Assembly: GCA_960531495.1 (NCBI GenBank)
Contig: OY482862.1
Span: 2,556,535 to 2,620,534, forward strand
Source of the DNA: Zeus faber
Taxonomy: Eukaryota; Chordata; Actinopteri; Zeiformes; Zeidae
Length of the DNA stretch: 64,000 nucleotides
Direction of reading: 5' to 3'
The position numbers and the translations under genes were made by a program. Positions 45,751 to 58,769 of this stretch are shown one piece after another. How positions within the stretch are numbered: position 1 is the stretch's first letter; the number at the start of each line of letters is the position of its first letter. The notes under the pieces were generated by a model. That model was not told the origin of the DNA. It saw only the letters and a list, made by a program, of their open reading frames with translations, and ran no database searches.

Positions 45751-48640
45751 GAACCGGTATATATGGCGAATTTCCTGCCATGTATTCATACACCACATGC
45801 ACATGCATTCACTCTTGCAGTTACCGCTTTTCAACGTAGGTGCCGCCAAAAACAAGATGGAAATCTTTGAGATTTCCACTTTAAAGGACTTGGATGTATT
45901 CATAGTGTTTGTATTGATATTCTTATGACTCTTATGCAGATTCATATGAATCATGAGTAAATAATGCAGGATATTCTTATGGGTGATTTTTGTGTAGATA
46001 AAACTAAAAGCACTTGATTGATTTGGGAACACTTTTCATGTACTGTATATTCAGTCATGTTTCGCTCAACTGAACATTTCAGTGTCCCAAACTGGCCGTA
46101 ATTCCCGTGGGGCCTGGATGAATAATGGTTTGACTATATCACCCAACTAAAATGACTGACATGTCAGTCATTGTGCGTTAATGAAGGGTGTGCAAATAAG
46201 CCATGGGGAAAAAACCCCAGAACAGAAGAGTGGCTCTCAATCTCAATGGCACATTTCATAGGAAAACAGATACTGTATTGGTTTGACACGAGCTCTTGCT
46301 TATGTATCATCATCAATCAATTTGAACAAGCTTTGTTACTTTAGATCATAGTAATGAAAGGTTCAGCTTTTTTCTTGTTTGATTTTCTGACTTTTATTTC
46401 ATTTGGATCGGTTGGTAACTAAGCGCGGGTGAGAAAAGGAGGACTTCTGGCGATTGATGAGCGAAAATCAGAAGAGTCTGTTGGCTGCTTTCCTTCTGTT
46501 ATGGATCGACTGACTGGAATTGGCAAGACTGGAACTGAATGCTCACAAAAATCATTTAATTCCGTCAAAATTGTTTATACATAGGCAGAAGAATGCAAAG
46601 TGTGAGGCACAAAATATATTACTTTTGTCAAAAGTTTTTTTTTTTTCTCCTCCAGACAGCACTGCCTGTACGTGCGTTCCCATGGTGATTTTCCTGTCTT
46701 TTTATTTTTGTCTGTTTCCTAACTTGTATGAAATAACATTTTTAAGCGTCCCGATGCGCAGCATTGCAGGTGTCCAGATGCCTTCCGGTCGTGGAAAACC
46801 GCTACCTAGTATCTGCCCCTACAGGTGCCAACATACAGGAAGTGGGCAGACAGTAAGCGAGTGCCAGCGGTTTTGTCCACTGTGGCATCATTTCTTTTTC
46901 TCTCTTGATCTTGTACTCTGGGCTGATACTTGTGATTTGCTGTACTTGTAGTGCTAGCACTGGAAAGGGCAGGGGATGAAAGTACATACGCCCTATAAAT
47001 CAGATTCCTGTCTCTTGACAAAACATATGAAAAAAAATGTTCTTGAAACCACCTTCACTTTTGTGCCTTTGAACGTATTTACAATATAATAATTGTGTTT
47101 TGACACATTCTGTCTGGCTGCTAGTTGTCCTGGATGTACTTTGCAGCCAGATAAATGCGTAAAAAAATGGATTGGAGCATGTGGCTTCAATAATAATGTG
47201 TAGAAATGCATTTATCGTGCGTACATCGTTATCGGCCAACATTCGCATCGTTGACTGCCATCACAAATGGCCTATGCGCAAATAAGATGACATTCACCGA
47301 TGGTAGTGACTGATTATCCACTGTTTCCCACATATAGACTTTACTTGGGCGGGCCACGCAGGTATATTAATGGCCCGACCCATTTTAGCATTTTATTTTT
47401 TTATTTTATTTTTATCCGTCTGAGAGAATGACGCCATCCGCGATCTATTTTAGAAGACAGAACATGGCTCAAGTTCAGAGCTCATAGCTCTGCGTACGTG
47501 GGAACTTGGAAAACTAAGAGTGATGCTGGGTTCACGGGAAGTTGGAAAACATCGGTATCGACATTGGCTGTTGACCAAATTATTAGGGCCGGCCCCTGAA
47601 AGTCGACGTGTCCAATTATCAGTTGGAAACCCCTCAGGCTCTCCATGCACCCCGATCGCCATGCTCCGTTCCTCCAAATGAAACGACGAAAAAAAAATGT
47701 GGAGATGGTGCATGGTGGAATGGGGCACGACTCCTAGACTCCGAGTTAAGATTAATTTCTGCGCATTACGCATGGAGAGGAGGTGATCGGGGAGAGAGAG
47801 TCATGAAGAAAGTGTCCCCATTACGCACAGTTTACTTCCATACCCTTCCATACGCACTCGGTCGATATTTGTCCTTTTATTTTGCTAATTTAATTCATTT
47901 CAAAATCAATTCAAAGCGTGGGCGAATAGGTACTGGTATTCCGGTAGCCGCTTTAACCGCGCCCGGTGCTGCTCTTCCCATCTGGAGAATCCTCAAAAAG
48001 AAAAAGTGAATCACTGTACAGCCCGTTTCCAGGTCATTCTGAAACAGGCTTTCTCAGATATTGACGGAATAACGTGGCGGTGTAGAGCACACTCAGACAC
48101 ACCTGTTACTGGGGGGTGGAGAGACCGAGAAAGGGGCTTCTTTCTCCGGGGTAATTACACGATTTGATCCTTTTATTTTGCTCCTCTGCTCTTTATCCTA
48201 TGTTGTGAGATTTTAGAAAGGGGACCCAAAAAATGGAAAACGAAAAAAAACCACCTAATTAAGTAATTGTTTTAACCGAACCTCCCGGGCTGCATTTGCA
48301 AAGACAGCAAATTACTTATTGTACGTCCTTCGGCTTGCCGGTTGTGTCCGGTTTGAAACAAAGATAATCCCACATAGGATTGCAGAGGGAGACAGGGGCC
48401 CATGGAGAGGCACATCTTAGTGCCTGGGATCCGCTGTATCCGAACTGTATTCTTGAAGATTGTTCCCTTGCTCGTCATAATTCCCGTTAGTTCCAGTTGC
48501 TTCCTTCGGGTCAGAGGTTTAAGCTCCAAAGATGTGGAAAAAAAAAATGTAAATAAAAAGCCGCTTGTACCTGAAGCTGGTTCTGCAGTGAGATTAATGG
48601 TCTTTTTTTTCTCTAGTACCTGTGAAGAAAACTATTTTGG
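45751..48640. other. Presumed dhrsx intron, no feature recognised
   Basis: Open frames at 46520-46951 and 47608-48009 show no domain I recognise. The block at 47325-47400 (agactttacttgggcgggcc) resembles a dispersed fish repeat, but I have no second copy here. Confidence 0.4.
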
Positions 48641-48644
48641 CATC

Positions 48645-49058
48645 ATTGTACTTGGGCACTGCAACCTCACAGCAAGAAGGTCGTGGGTTCGATTCCCGCC
48701 TGGGGCGCTGTTGGCACTGTGCTCCGGCAGGTTATCTCCCAAATAGGAGGCCTTCTGTGTGGAGTTTGCATGTTCTCCCCGTGCTCACATGGGGTTTCCT
48801 CCACCTACCATCAGTCAGGACCCCCACCAAAATAATGCACACATCATCGTCTGACCAGCGATGGACGTTTGGTACCAGGTCCCCGGGTGTGTCAATGAAT
48901 GCTGCCCACGGCTCCTGGCTGCCTCCCCCGGAGGAAGGACAAGCCAGGATGGCTCAAATGCAGAGGCCACATTTCACCGGCCACCAAAAGCGTGTGTGTG
49001 CGTGTGCGTGCGTGCGTGTGTGTCATGTGACAAATAAAAATTCTTCTTCTTCTTCTAC
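48645..49058 (+). mobile_element. tRNA-derived SINE-like retroposon
   Basis: The head carries a tRNA-type B box (ggttcgattcc, 48686-48696). Then comes the teleost SINE body tgtggagtttgcatgttctc near 48761, a ggaggaaggacaagccagga block near 48930, a short GT tract, and a tail tgacaaataaaaattc followed by (CTT)n. Nearly the same body occurs at 24949-25316. The long open frame across it is coincidental. Confidence 0.8.
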
Positions 49059-49752
49059 TGCAAGACAGAGGCACCTTTACTCACAAAAAGGCTTAGTTTG
49101 TCATATGAAAATCGTACACAATAGAAAACTCTAAGATACACTAAAAATAACCTAAAATACACTAAGACATATGGCGATAATGTGTTTCCCCTTTTCCAAA
49201 AGGAGATGGACATTTTTTTATTTTTTTTTTGGTATGTTTTTTTTTTTTAAACGCTTTAATTTTTAAGGCGTCCACCCTGTTGGACTGCATTGTAGCTTGC
49301 TGAAATGGTCAAGCACAATTATAAAACAATCTTTTCATTAGGTATTGGTTTCAACAAACCAAACAAATCCTTAAAGATTGATTCTCAATTTCCCCAAGAA
49401 TCTTTGTAAATGTACCTGACAATGATTTATTCAAATGAATTCAGGAGTGGGGATTTAGTAAATAGATAAGCTTACAATCCGCAAGCTCCGGAAGAAAAGT
49501 CATATTTCCACCGAGCCGGGGATGCAGGGAGAGAACACTTCTCATTCGTCTGAGAGGCTTAGAAACACCAGGAAAAAAATACTGTGCTTTATTCATGGAG
49601 TGTGTATACTGCATTGTCAATGTCAAAGCATCCTCGGAGACAGACTCGGCGGAACACAAACAAGACGAGAGCAATACAGATCATGAGCGTACACACCCAA
49701 CACCCATCCGTGCACACAAAGCGTGGCATGCGAGGCTCACACACCGATGGAG

Positions 49753-49811
<59 letters not shown>

Positions 49812-49895
49812 CACAATTGTACATAATCAATGCACCAACAACTTTATGATAGTGTCTGCTGTAGTCACAGACAATCCCACCTGCAAAGAGCTTGG
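49059..49895. other. Unassigned sequence with a (CA)n tract
   Basis: Contains a (CA)n microsatellite at 49757-49815 and T-rich runs near 49213-49250. No gene recognised. Confidence 0.45.
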
Positions 49896-50308
49896 TGTCA
49901 CTCCTGCCCAGCCTGCTCCCCATGATCTGTGTGCTCTGTGTCCTGGTTCCACAACCTTATCAGCAATCAGGCTCACTCCACTTGGGAGTACAGCAGCTGC
50001 CAGCAATTTTGACCCTGCATGAAATCTCTGCTGTTCCCTTCCTCTGGTGGCAGATCGTCTTCGATGCCGACCACGCTTCTAGCTTCCCTGATCCCATGTT
50101 TCCTGATCCCATGTTACTTGTCCCAACTCTTCCAGTCTGTCCTGCTCTGATTTGTTAGCCACTAGTTTCCTCCACCAGCCTGTCTGTCCGTTCTTCCTGG
50201 ATTCACCTGAACCTGTACTATTCCCCAGTTTGTAGTAAAAACTCTTAAAACTTCTGTCTGCCTCCTGTCCCCTGCATTTGGGTTCTATTGCTAGTGTACC
50301 CCGTGACA
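49896..50308 (+). repeat. 5' LTR of the Ty3/gypsy relic
   Basis: 413 bp with short inverted ends TGTCA and TGACA. It is followed after 17 bases by an ATG that opens a degraded gag reading. No second LTR occurs in the window. Confidence 0.65.
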
Positions 50309-51624
50309 GAACGATCTGACCAAGAATGGACCCGGCAGACACAGGCCGCCTTAGCAGTCCGCTCTTGAGCAGCAGCTGACCAACATTGGTGAGGGACTCC
50401 AAGAGATTGCAGCATACCACGACTGTTTTTTCTGTAACCTGGTGAAGCAGTTTCAGTCCCTGGCTGTCGCAGCCAGCCATCTCCAGCCTACACCTCTGTT
50501 CCAGCTACTACATCACTCGCAGCTGTCTCTCCACCCGTGACTTCACCGCAGGATCCAGGTCCACCCATTGCTAGAGAGCCCTGCCTACCTCCGCCTCCAT
50601 CTGATCTTGATGGAACCTGTCATTCCTTCCTCTCCACGTGCTCCCTGGTGGTCAAGTTGCAGCCTTCCTCTTTCCCTACTGACCGTTTTCATCGCCTCCA
50701 TCATCACTCTCCTGGCCGGGTGAGTGCTTGCGTGGGCCTCGGCTGTGTGGGAGAGTCAGCTTCTGGTCTGTTCCAGTCTCCACAGAGATAAGGAGGGTGT
50801 TCGAACATCAGGCTTATTATCCGGTAGAGAGGCCGTGGCGAAACTCCTCCATCTCCGGCAGGGGCAGCAGAGTGTGGCAGACTAGAGGCGTGCGAGCATG
50901 GTGAACTGTGATGCCTTGTTCAACACCTTCCACCGACTCTATTAACGATGAGTTTGCTTCTTGGGAGCTGCCTTCTGACTTCTGCCATCCACATAGACAA
51001 TCGGTTACGCAAGCGTAGGAGAGTGAGGAGAAAGACATTCCCACAAGCCACATTCTTTCCTACTGCCTATTCAGCCTGTTAACCAGCCCGGCACCCCCGG
51101 CTCTAATCCCTGGCGTGCTCCTGTTCTGTTGTCCCCCTGGCTTCCCGAACCCGTACCTAGCTGCATGCCACGCTTTCCTGGAAAGGTCAGTCTTTTAAAT
51201 GTTTGGCTCTTATTGACTTTTGAGCGGATGAGAATTTTTTGGACCGTCCTTTAGGATCAGAGTCAGCCTTGTTAATAAGGCTAGTTGCAGATGGGAAGAA
51301 GCTGTTCTTCTGGCGAGAGGTTTAGGCCTTGTTGGACCGCAGCCTCCTTCCAGAGGGAGGTGTTTCAAACTGTTTGTGTCCAGGGTGGAAGGGGTCAGCC
51401 ACAATCTTACCTGCACGCCTCAGGGTCCTTGAGGCGTACAGATCCTGGAGAGATGGTAGATTGCAGCCAATCACCTTCTCAGCAGAGCAAATGACACGCT
51501 GCAGTCTGCCCTTGTCCTTGATGGTTGTAGCAGCGTACCAGACGGTTATGGAGGAGGTGAGAACGGACTCAATGATGTTCAAGTTCAAGTTCAAGTGATT
51601 ATTTGTCACATATACATACACATA

Positions 51625-53153
51625 TACTACTCACAAAAAGTTAGGGATATTTGGCTTTCGGATGAATTTTATGGAAAATGTAAAAGGTTCACGCTACAGT
51701 GATATTATATCATGAAAGTAGGGCATTTAAGTAGAAGCATGCAATGGTGATTTCCTTATCTCAAACAATTTATTGAAACAAGCCAACAACAGTGGTGGGT
51801 ACACCACAACATGAAATGTCAATGTCTAAATAACTTGTCATGTGCCCTTGAGCATCAATTACTGCTTGACAAGGACGTCTCATGCTGTTCACAAGTCGAC
51901 TTATTGTCTGCTGAGGCATGGAACCCCACTCTTTTTGAGGGGCGGCCCTCAGGTCATTGAGGTTCTGGGGTACAGAGTGACGAGCCTCGACACGGTGACT
52001 CAGCTGATCCCATAGGTTTTCTATGGGATACAGGTCTGGAGAAAGTGCAGGCCACTCCATTTGAGGTACCCCAGTCTCCAGCAGCCGTTCCCTAATGATG
52101 TGACCTCGATGAGCTTGAGCATTGTCGTCCATGAAGATGAAATTAGGCCTGTGTTGTTCATGCAGAGGCACAATGACTGGATGAATGATGTCATTCAGGT
52201 AGTCTGGGCTTGTCACTGTACCATTCACAAAGTGTAGGGCAGTTCTGTATTGACTAGACACACCTGCCAACACTGTAACACCACCACCACCAAAGGCTCG
52301 TCTGGTGACAACAGTGGCTGATGCATAGCTCTCTCCTTGACATGTCCGACATCGTTGGCGGCCATCATTTCTGCTCAACGTGAATCGACTTTCATCAGAG
52401 AACACCACTGAGGCCCACTGGTCCCTCATCCAGCTTCAATGCTCCCTGGCCCATGCAAGACGATGATGCCTGTGCCTGTTGGTGTGGTCAGGTACCCTTG
52501 CAGGTCGTCTAACACGTGGATCACGCTGATGTAAACGGTTTGGAATGGTCTGACATGACACTTGGGTGCCTCTCACCTCCCTTAAATGTGCCTGGAGTTG
52601 AGTGGCATTCATCATCTGGTTCCGCAGGGCACTGTTCACAATGAAGCGCTCATCAGTGTGGGATGTGGCCAAAGGACGTCCACTTCGATGCCTTTCTGTG
52701 ACTCTCCCAGTCTCTGTGTATCTCTGTTGCAACCTGCTGATGACACTCTGTGACACTCTAAGCTCAGTGGCCACTTCCCTTTGAGAACATCCTGTTTGAA
52801 GCCTCGCAATGGCGAGATACTGTTGATCAGTTCTTAGGTGTCGTCTTGGTCTCATGATGTCAAAATGTGAACAGCATGATGAAGAGGACTGTTTAAATAC
52901 CAATTCTAATTGAACCAGGAAATGTATTGGTCGATTCATGGATCAAACACCTGTTGTGAATTTTGCCGTTCAGCTCCTTGTTACAGAACAGCAAATTGTG
53001 CAAAAAGTACTGAAACATTGAACAGTTGGACATGTGCATTCAAAAGTTTAGAGAAGGTCAAATAAAGTTCACCTGTAAAGGTTATAGTGCATTTTATCTT
53101 CATCCTGAAATTTCACCCGAAAGCGGAATGTCCCTAACTTTTTGTGAGTAGTC
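51625..53153 (-). mobile_element. Tc1-like transposon with both terminal repeats
   Basis: 1529 bp flanked by TA (51623-51624 and 53154-53155). Left terminus tactactcacaaaaagttag; right terminus is its inverted copy with gactactcac at the outer end. About 40 of the first 50 bases agree. It carries one transposase frame on the minus strand (52855-51770). This is the best preserved mobile element in the window. Confidence 0.95.
51770..52855 (-). pseudogene. Tc1-like DD34E transposase with one internal stop
   Basis: From the ATG at 52855 (MRPRRHLRTDQQYLAIARL) the frame runs through helix-turn-helix regions (REVATELRVSQSVISRLQQR and a SGRPLATS hook) to an in-frame TGA at 52436-52438. It continues in the same frame as RDQWASVVFSDESRFTLSR (first catalytic Asp), FIFMDDNAQAHRGHIIRERL (second Asp) and LSPDLYPIENLWDQL (catalytic Glu), ending at 51770. 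The spacing from the second Asp to the Glu is 34 residues. About 360 codons in all, the normal length for the family. An upstream in-frame ATG at 52939 exists, but the start at 52855 fits family N termini. The only visible lesion is the single stop; missense damage cannot be judged by eye. Confidence 0.9.
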
Positions 53154-56100
53154 TATATGCAGTGAAATGTCATGACACCCGGTGATTACGCACTATAAGC
53201 TCTAAAAGTACTAAAAATACCAAAATGTGCGTAATCGACACAAGGTGCTCGCGCAGGCGGCCGCAAGGGGCGGCGCCACAATCACGATTCTGGTTTCTAT
53301 AATTATATAATATAATTAATTGTCTGTGTTGTATTATTAAGTCTCAAGTATTAAACCAATTTACTGTTGGTTTGGCGGGGGTCATTGAAAATATATAGTT
53401 TATTTTTGGTTGTATATTAATCCTTCCGGTTCCGGTGACGTTTTTGTGTATGCGTGACTTGGTTGAATCGTGTGCACCATCATCGTCTCTGGCAGGTTGA
53501 ACTTCCTCAGCTACCGCCGTAAGTACGTCCTGTGCTTTCTTGATGATGGAGCTGATGTTCAGCTCCCACTTGAGGTCCTGGGAGATGATGGTTCCCAGGA
53601 AGCGGCAGGACTCCACAGAGTTGACTGGGGAGTCACACAGGGTAATGGGGATGAGTGGGGCAGCGTTCTTCCTGAAGTCCACAGAATCTCTACTGTCTTC
53701 ACAGTGTTGAGCTCCAGGTTGTTCTGGCTGCACCAAGTCACCAGATGGTCAAGCTCCCACCTGTAGGCGGACTCATCCCCACCAGAGATGAGCTCAATGA
53801 GGGTGGTGGCATCCGCAAATTTCAGGAGCTTGCCTGACTGGTGGCTGGAGGTGCAGCTGTTGGTGTACGGGGAAAAGAGCAGTAGAGAAAGAACGCGGCC
53901 TTGAGGGGAACTGATGCTGATGGTCCGGGAGTCAGAAATGTTTTCCCAGCTACACGTGCTGCTTCCTGTCAGACAGGAAGTCTGTGATCAACCTGCAGGT
54001 GGAGTCAGGCACGCTCAACTGGGAGAGCTTATCCTGCAGAAGAGCCGGGATGATTGTGTTAAAGGCGGAGCTGAAAGCCACAAACAGGATCCTGGCGTAC
54101 GTTCCTGAAGAGTCCAGGTGCTGGAGGATGAAGTGGAGGGACAAGTTTACTGCATCGTCTACAGAGCTGTTGGCTCTGTAGCCGAGCTACAGGGGGTCTA
54201 GAAGAGGGTCTGTGATAGATTTGAGGTGAGAAAGCACAAGGCATTCAAAAGACTTCATCACCACAGAGGTCAGTGCGACGGAGCTGTAATCATTAAGTCC
54301 TGTAGTCCTTGGCTTCTTTGGGACTGGAATGATGGTGGCGGCTTTAAAGCAGGCTGGTACATGGGATGTCTCCAGTGAGGTGTTGAAAATGTCTGAACAC
54401 TGGAGACAGCTGATCAGCACAGTGCTTCAGGGTGGAGGGGGAGACAAAGTCTGGTCTGGCTGCTTTGCGGGGGTTCTGCTTCTTAAAAAGCCTGTTGACG
54501 TCCCTCTCTAGGATCGAAAGAGTCGTCACTGTGGTGGGGTGGGGGCTCTGAGTTGAGTAGGTGTGAAGAGGTCCAGTTTCTGTGCTGTGGTGGGGGATCT
54601 TGAGCTTGAAGGCTGGGGCTGGTGGAAGGTGTCACGGGGGATGGTGTCAGGACTGTTCGATTGTCTATCAAAGCGACAGTAGAAGTTGGTCAGTTGTTTT
54701 TGGTTTGAGGTTCGTTATTTGTCTGAACCCTTTCCAGAGAGTGTCATTGGCGAAAAACTGGTGTTGGAGTTTCTTTGAGTACAGTCTTTTAGCAACTCGC
54801 ACCACTTTGCTAAACCTGTACTTAGCCACTTTAAACATGTCCCTGTCCCCACTCCTAAACGCCTCTTCCTTCTCTAACCAAAGCTGTCTGAGTTTAGCTG
54901 TGAACCAGGGCTTGTCGTTGTTATAACTGACCCTGGTACGTGATGGTACACAGCTCTCCTCACAGAAGCTGATGTATGATGTCACAGTCTCTGTGTACTC
55001 ATCCAGACTGTTGGTAGCAGTCCTGAAAATGTCCCAGTAGGTGCAGTCCAAGCACACCTGAAGATCCTCCACAGCTTCACTGGTCCACTTCTTAGATCTC
55101 TCCACCACAGGTTTACACAGCTTTAATTTCTGCCTGTATGCAGGAATTAGGTGGACCATGACGTGGTCAGAGTGTCCCAGTGCAGCTCGGGGGACGGCGT
55201 GATAGGCACTCCTTACTGTGGTGTAACAGTGGTCAAAAGTATTCTCCTCTCTGGTGGGTTATTTAATAAACTGTCTATATTTGGGGAGTTCATGGCTGAG
55301 GTTTACTTTGTTAAAGTTGCCGAGGACAATAACTAGGGAGTCTGGGTCTGTCCGTTCCACAAACCGTATCTGGCCAACCGCCACAAGCACCATAAGCACG
55401 TTGGCTTGTGGTGATATGTAAACACCGACCATTATGAATGAAACAAACTCACAGGAAGAATAGAAGGGTTTGCAGTTAATGAAGGAAGATTCCAGATCAG
55501 GAGAACAGTGCTGTAGGATCACTGTCACATCATTCACCAGCTTCTGTTAGTGTAAAAACACAAACCTCCACCTTTTGTGTCCCAGATTTTTGTGTCCCGA
55601 TCCGCTCTGAAGAGTTGAAAGTCTGCCAGCTGCAGCGCAGAGTCTGATATTGTTCCGCTCAGCCACGTCTCCGTGAAGCACAAAACAAAAGATGAAGAAA
55701 AGTCTCTGTTCTTCCCAACAGTAGTTGAAGTTCGTACAGTTTGTTTCCCAGTGAATGCACGTTAGAGAGAAATATTCCAGGTAACCGTGTGCGATGTCCG
55801 CGTCGGCGGAGGCGCACAAGCGCACCGGCACATCTCCCCCTCCTCTGGCATTTCACTGCGTGCACAAAGGTGAGCCCACCTTTGACCAGAATGTACAGTA
55901 ATTCCACGGATGTGGTGATGAAAGTGGGAAATAAATCCACAGGAGTTATAACCCTGATGTTCATGAGCTCTTCTTGGGTGTACGAGCTCCCGGAATTGTC
56001 ACAAAAAACAAATTTAACAAACAAAATGAGACATAACGCGCACGACACACCGACACAACCGTACTAGGCGCCATCTTGGTATCAATTTTAGTTGAGCAGC

Positions 56101-57345
56101 TGGGCCTGGGCACCATTCTGTTGGAGAAGGTGTTGGAAGCCAACGTCTTGGACGGTAAGCTCTTAGCCTGTGTTGGGATCCGGGCCATGCCCGTCCGTCT
56201 GCTCCTGTCATGCAACCACCAGGAGGAGATAAGTTTTCATGTACCTAAGTCAAGTTCTTGGTCGCCCAACAAGACCCACAACCCACACATTGACTAGAAC
56301 ACAGGAACGACCATGAGCTGGAGTTCTTTTTGCAATGCCAATTGCCTATAGTCTGCTATGCCCTTCTCTGTTCCAAGCTCTTTTTCCAGCCCTGAAGCCC
56401 TAACGTGTCTTTTGTTCCACAGGAGTACCATCACCTGCAGGAGGTTTTCAGTAAGCAGCAAGTGCTGTCCCTGCCTCTGCTGAGGCCATACGACTGTGCC
56501 ATCAATCTGCTTCCCGGGGCACCTATGTCCAGCGGTTGGCTCGACAACATCTCCAGCCCTGAATGGGAGGCGATGGAGAAATACATCAAGGAGTCTCTGG
56601 CTGTAGGGCTCATCCACCCCTTGGCCTCACCCCTTGAAGCCTGATTCTTCTTTGTGGTGAAGAAGGACAAGACTCTCCGTTCTACTTCCAGGAATTTAAT
56701 CACATCACGGTGAGGAACAAGTATCCTCTCCCGCTCTTAAATTCTGCTTTTGACTCTCTCCAGGGGGCCTCCATCTTCACCAAGTTCAACCTCTGTGATA
56801 CCTATCACCTGGTCCGGATTCGTAAGGGAGACGCGTGGAAGACATTATTCAACACTCCCCTTGGCCACTGAGTATCTTGTGACGCCCTTTGGAGCATCAA
56901 CGCCCTGGCTGTCCAGGCCCTAGTTAATGACATCCTGTGGGACATTCTGAATCGGTTTGTCTTCATCTACCTTGATGAAATCCTGATTTTCTCCGGGTCT
57001 TAGTCTGATCATGTCCGGCAAGTCCTCCAACGCCTTCTGTAAAATTGGCTCTTTGTCAAAGCTGAAAATTGTCAGTTCCATAACCGGTCTGTCACCTTCC
57101 TGAGTTACGCCATCACCAAGGTCCAGGTAAAGATGAACCCAACTTCTGTGAGAGCAGTACGTTCAGAATCGCTTCACTCAGCCCAGCCCTCTCACAGCAT
57201 GCCGCAGAGGATAGTAAGCTTCACCCCTGTGCCTTCCATTCTCATCGTCTTTTCCCCCCAGGAACCATCTACAACGTGAGCAATCGTAAACGCCTGCCAG
57301 TTAAGCTGGCCCTGGAAGAATGGTTACACTGGCTGGAGAGGTCCG

Positions 57346-58660
57346 GATCGGTCGGGATCGCTGTATGTGTGGATATCACCGAGACGTGGTCTGGAATAGC
57401 AATTGTTCGTACTGTTGTCCAGCATACTTTAGTATGTAAGGAAATAGAATGATGACTTCTCAGACATATTCCATTGTCATTCAGCTGCAGCACTTCCTAT
57501 TATCATGTTGCGGGTTGATGACAACACTACATATGAACTTTTACAATGACTTGCCCTCACAATGCATTGTGCAGTGTTTCCACATGAAGATACTTTATCT
57601 GTATGTCATCTTTGTACTTTTTAAATACTATTTGGGCAAACTCTGGTTTTGGACGTCGGTTCGAACACTGATTTAGCATACTACTAAATAGTATGCCATT
57701 CAGGATGGAGCATACAATAGGTCTGCGGTATTGGGCCTGTAAATTAGTGGGGCAAATGTTGAACTGTACCTTTTTTAACAAATAAAAAACAACGTTAAGC
57801 TCACTTTCTCGGTACATTTAAAACTCAGCTAATTCTGTGAATTCGGAGAATGTGAACTCGCTTTCGAATTCATGTTGCGTTGCCGAACAGGGTTGACAAT
57901 ACAATTCTCAAACGAGAACTAAAGGTTTCTTTCTTTATTTCTCAAACGAGAGCTAAAGGTTTCTTTCTTTCTTTCTCTCTTTCTCTCTTTCTTTCGGTCT
58001 TTCTCTCTTTCACTCTTTCTCTCTCTGCTCCCTCCATTGTATTTCTTCCGTACCTAGATATTTTCGGAACTTGCATTGCTTGCTCTTAAGTGCCTCCTTT
58101 GGCTCAAGTGAGATATGACTGGAGTAGCTCTATTTAAATGAGCACTTGTTTCATCACAAGTGCACCACTGTCGCGAAGCTTCAAGTCGTCTCTGTCACTC
58201 TCTGTCTTTATTCTCTGCCAGTTTGTTTCAACATGACAATGGGATTTTTGGGGCTCTATCTCTTATATCTTTTTTAGAAATTCTTTATCCTACTGTGTTA
58301 TCGGTGTTGTTACCTAAGGTTAGTAGACCCAGTTGGAGCCCGATCGGCTGTCCCTTTTGTCCGCTGTGGTTATTAGTGTAATTTTACAGGTATTAGTGCC
58401 TCAGATTTGTAAGAGACAGAATTCCTTCATGCTTGGATCATTGATTTGTTCGGCATGCAACCTACACACACATATCCTACACCTACACACATATTCTCTG
58501 GGGCAAATTTGTTGGAAATCTTGGAATCTTTTTTGTGATTAATCTTTGGTTTACAGAGGATATGTAAAAGTATGTGTTTGAAGATTCAGAGTGTGCTTGT
58601 GTGCACACAAGTGTTTGTGTTCATAATTATGGATGCCTGCAGCATATTTGCAATTTGTCT
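57346..58660. other. Presumed dhrsx intron, no gene recognised
   Basis: A direct repeat (ctcaaacgagaactaaaggt and a close second copy, about 57906 and 57941) leads into a CTTT/CTCT-rich tract to about 58026. No coding domain recognised. Confidence 0.45.
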
Positions 58661-58663
58661 TTT

Positions 58664-58769
<106 letters not shown>

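Larger units (their letters stand above)
51578..53475 (-). mobile_element. Retroposon fragment inserted in the LINE, itself carrying a Tc1-like element
   Basis: Comparing the LINE frame on each side (MMVH at 53475 and IIESVL from 51577) shows foreign sequence between. On the minus strand its 3' end reads catttcactgcatata, then the Tc1-like element, then tatgtgacaaataatcac and three cttgaa-type units, a tail typical of fish LINE/SINE retroposons. The 5' part (53156-53475) has no recognised coding. Confidence 0.6.
51243..56078 (-). mobile_element. L2-like LINE, nearly full-length but broken, inserted in the gypsy relic
   Basis: On the minus strand it starts with a caagatggcgcc-type 5' end near 56075. 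Then come an endonuclease segment (ERTDPDSLVIVLGNFNK near 55340), a linker with [21 protein letters not shown] near 55090, and the reverse transcriptase: [21 protein letters not shown] near 54460, [20 protein letters not shown] near 54240, ILFVAFSSAFNTI near 54070 (motif A Asp replaced by Ala), and motif C read FADA near 53840. The C-terminal end (ESVLTSSITVWY, SRTLRRAGKIVADP) lies at 51350-51577, separated from the rest by an insertion at about 51578-53475. Frameshifts and two catalytic changes make it inactive. Confidence 0.88.
49896..57345 (+). mobile_element. Ty3/gypsy LTR retrotransposon relic, interrupted by a LINE
   Basis: A 5' LTR (49896-50308, TGTCA...TGACA) is followed by a gag-like start (ATG at 50326, MDPADTG). 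The gag reading is full of stops and frameshifts. A protease-like block resembling LIDSGADENF (with an internal stop) lies near 51206-51240. The element then breaks and resumes at about 56079 with the rest of the protease region and reverse transcriptase pieces: SLPLLRPYDCAINLLPGAP near 56472, [10 protein letters not shown] near 56650, [14 protein letters not shown] near 56800, [15 protein letters not shown] near 56958 (catalytic motif read YLDE, usually YLDD). An RNase H-like [15 protein letters not shown] block lies at about 57294-57335. No integrase or 3' LTR was seen. It is a dead relic. Confidence 0.85.

Noticed and set aside
47608..48009. 133-residue open frame
   Set aside because: No similarity recognised and no supporting signals; likely chance or degraded repeat.
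48645..48720. Functional tRNA gene
   Set aside because: A B box is present, but the cloverleaf is not complete and the SINE body follows directly.
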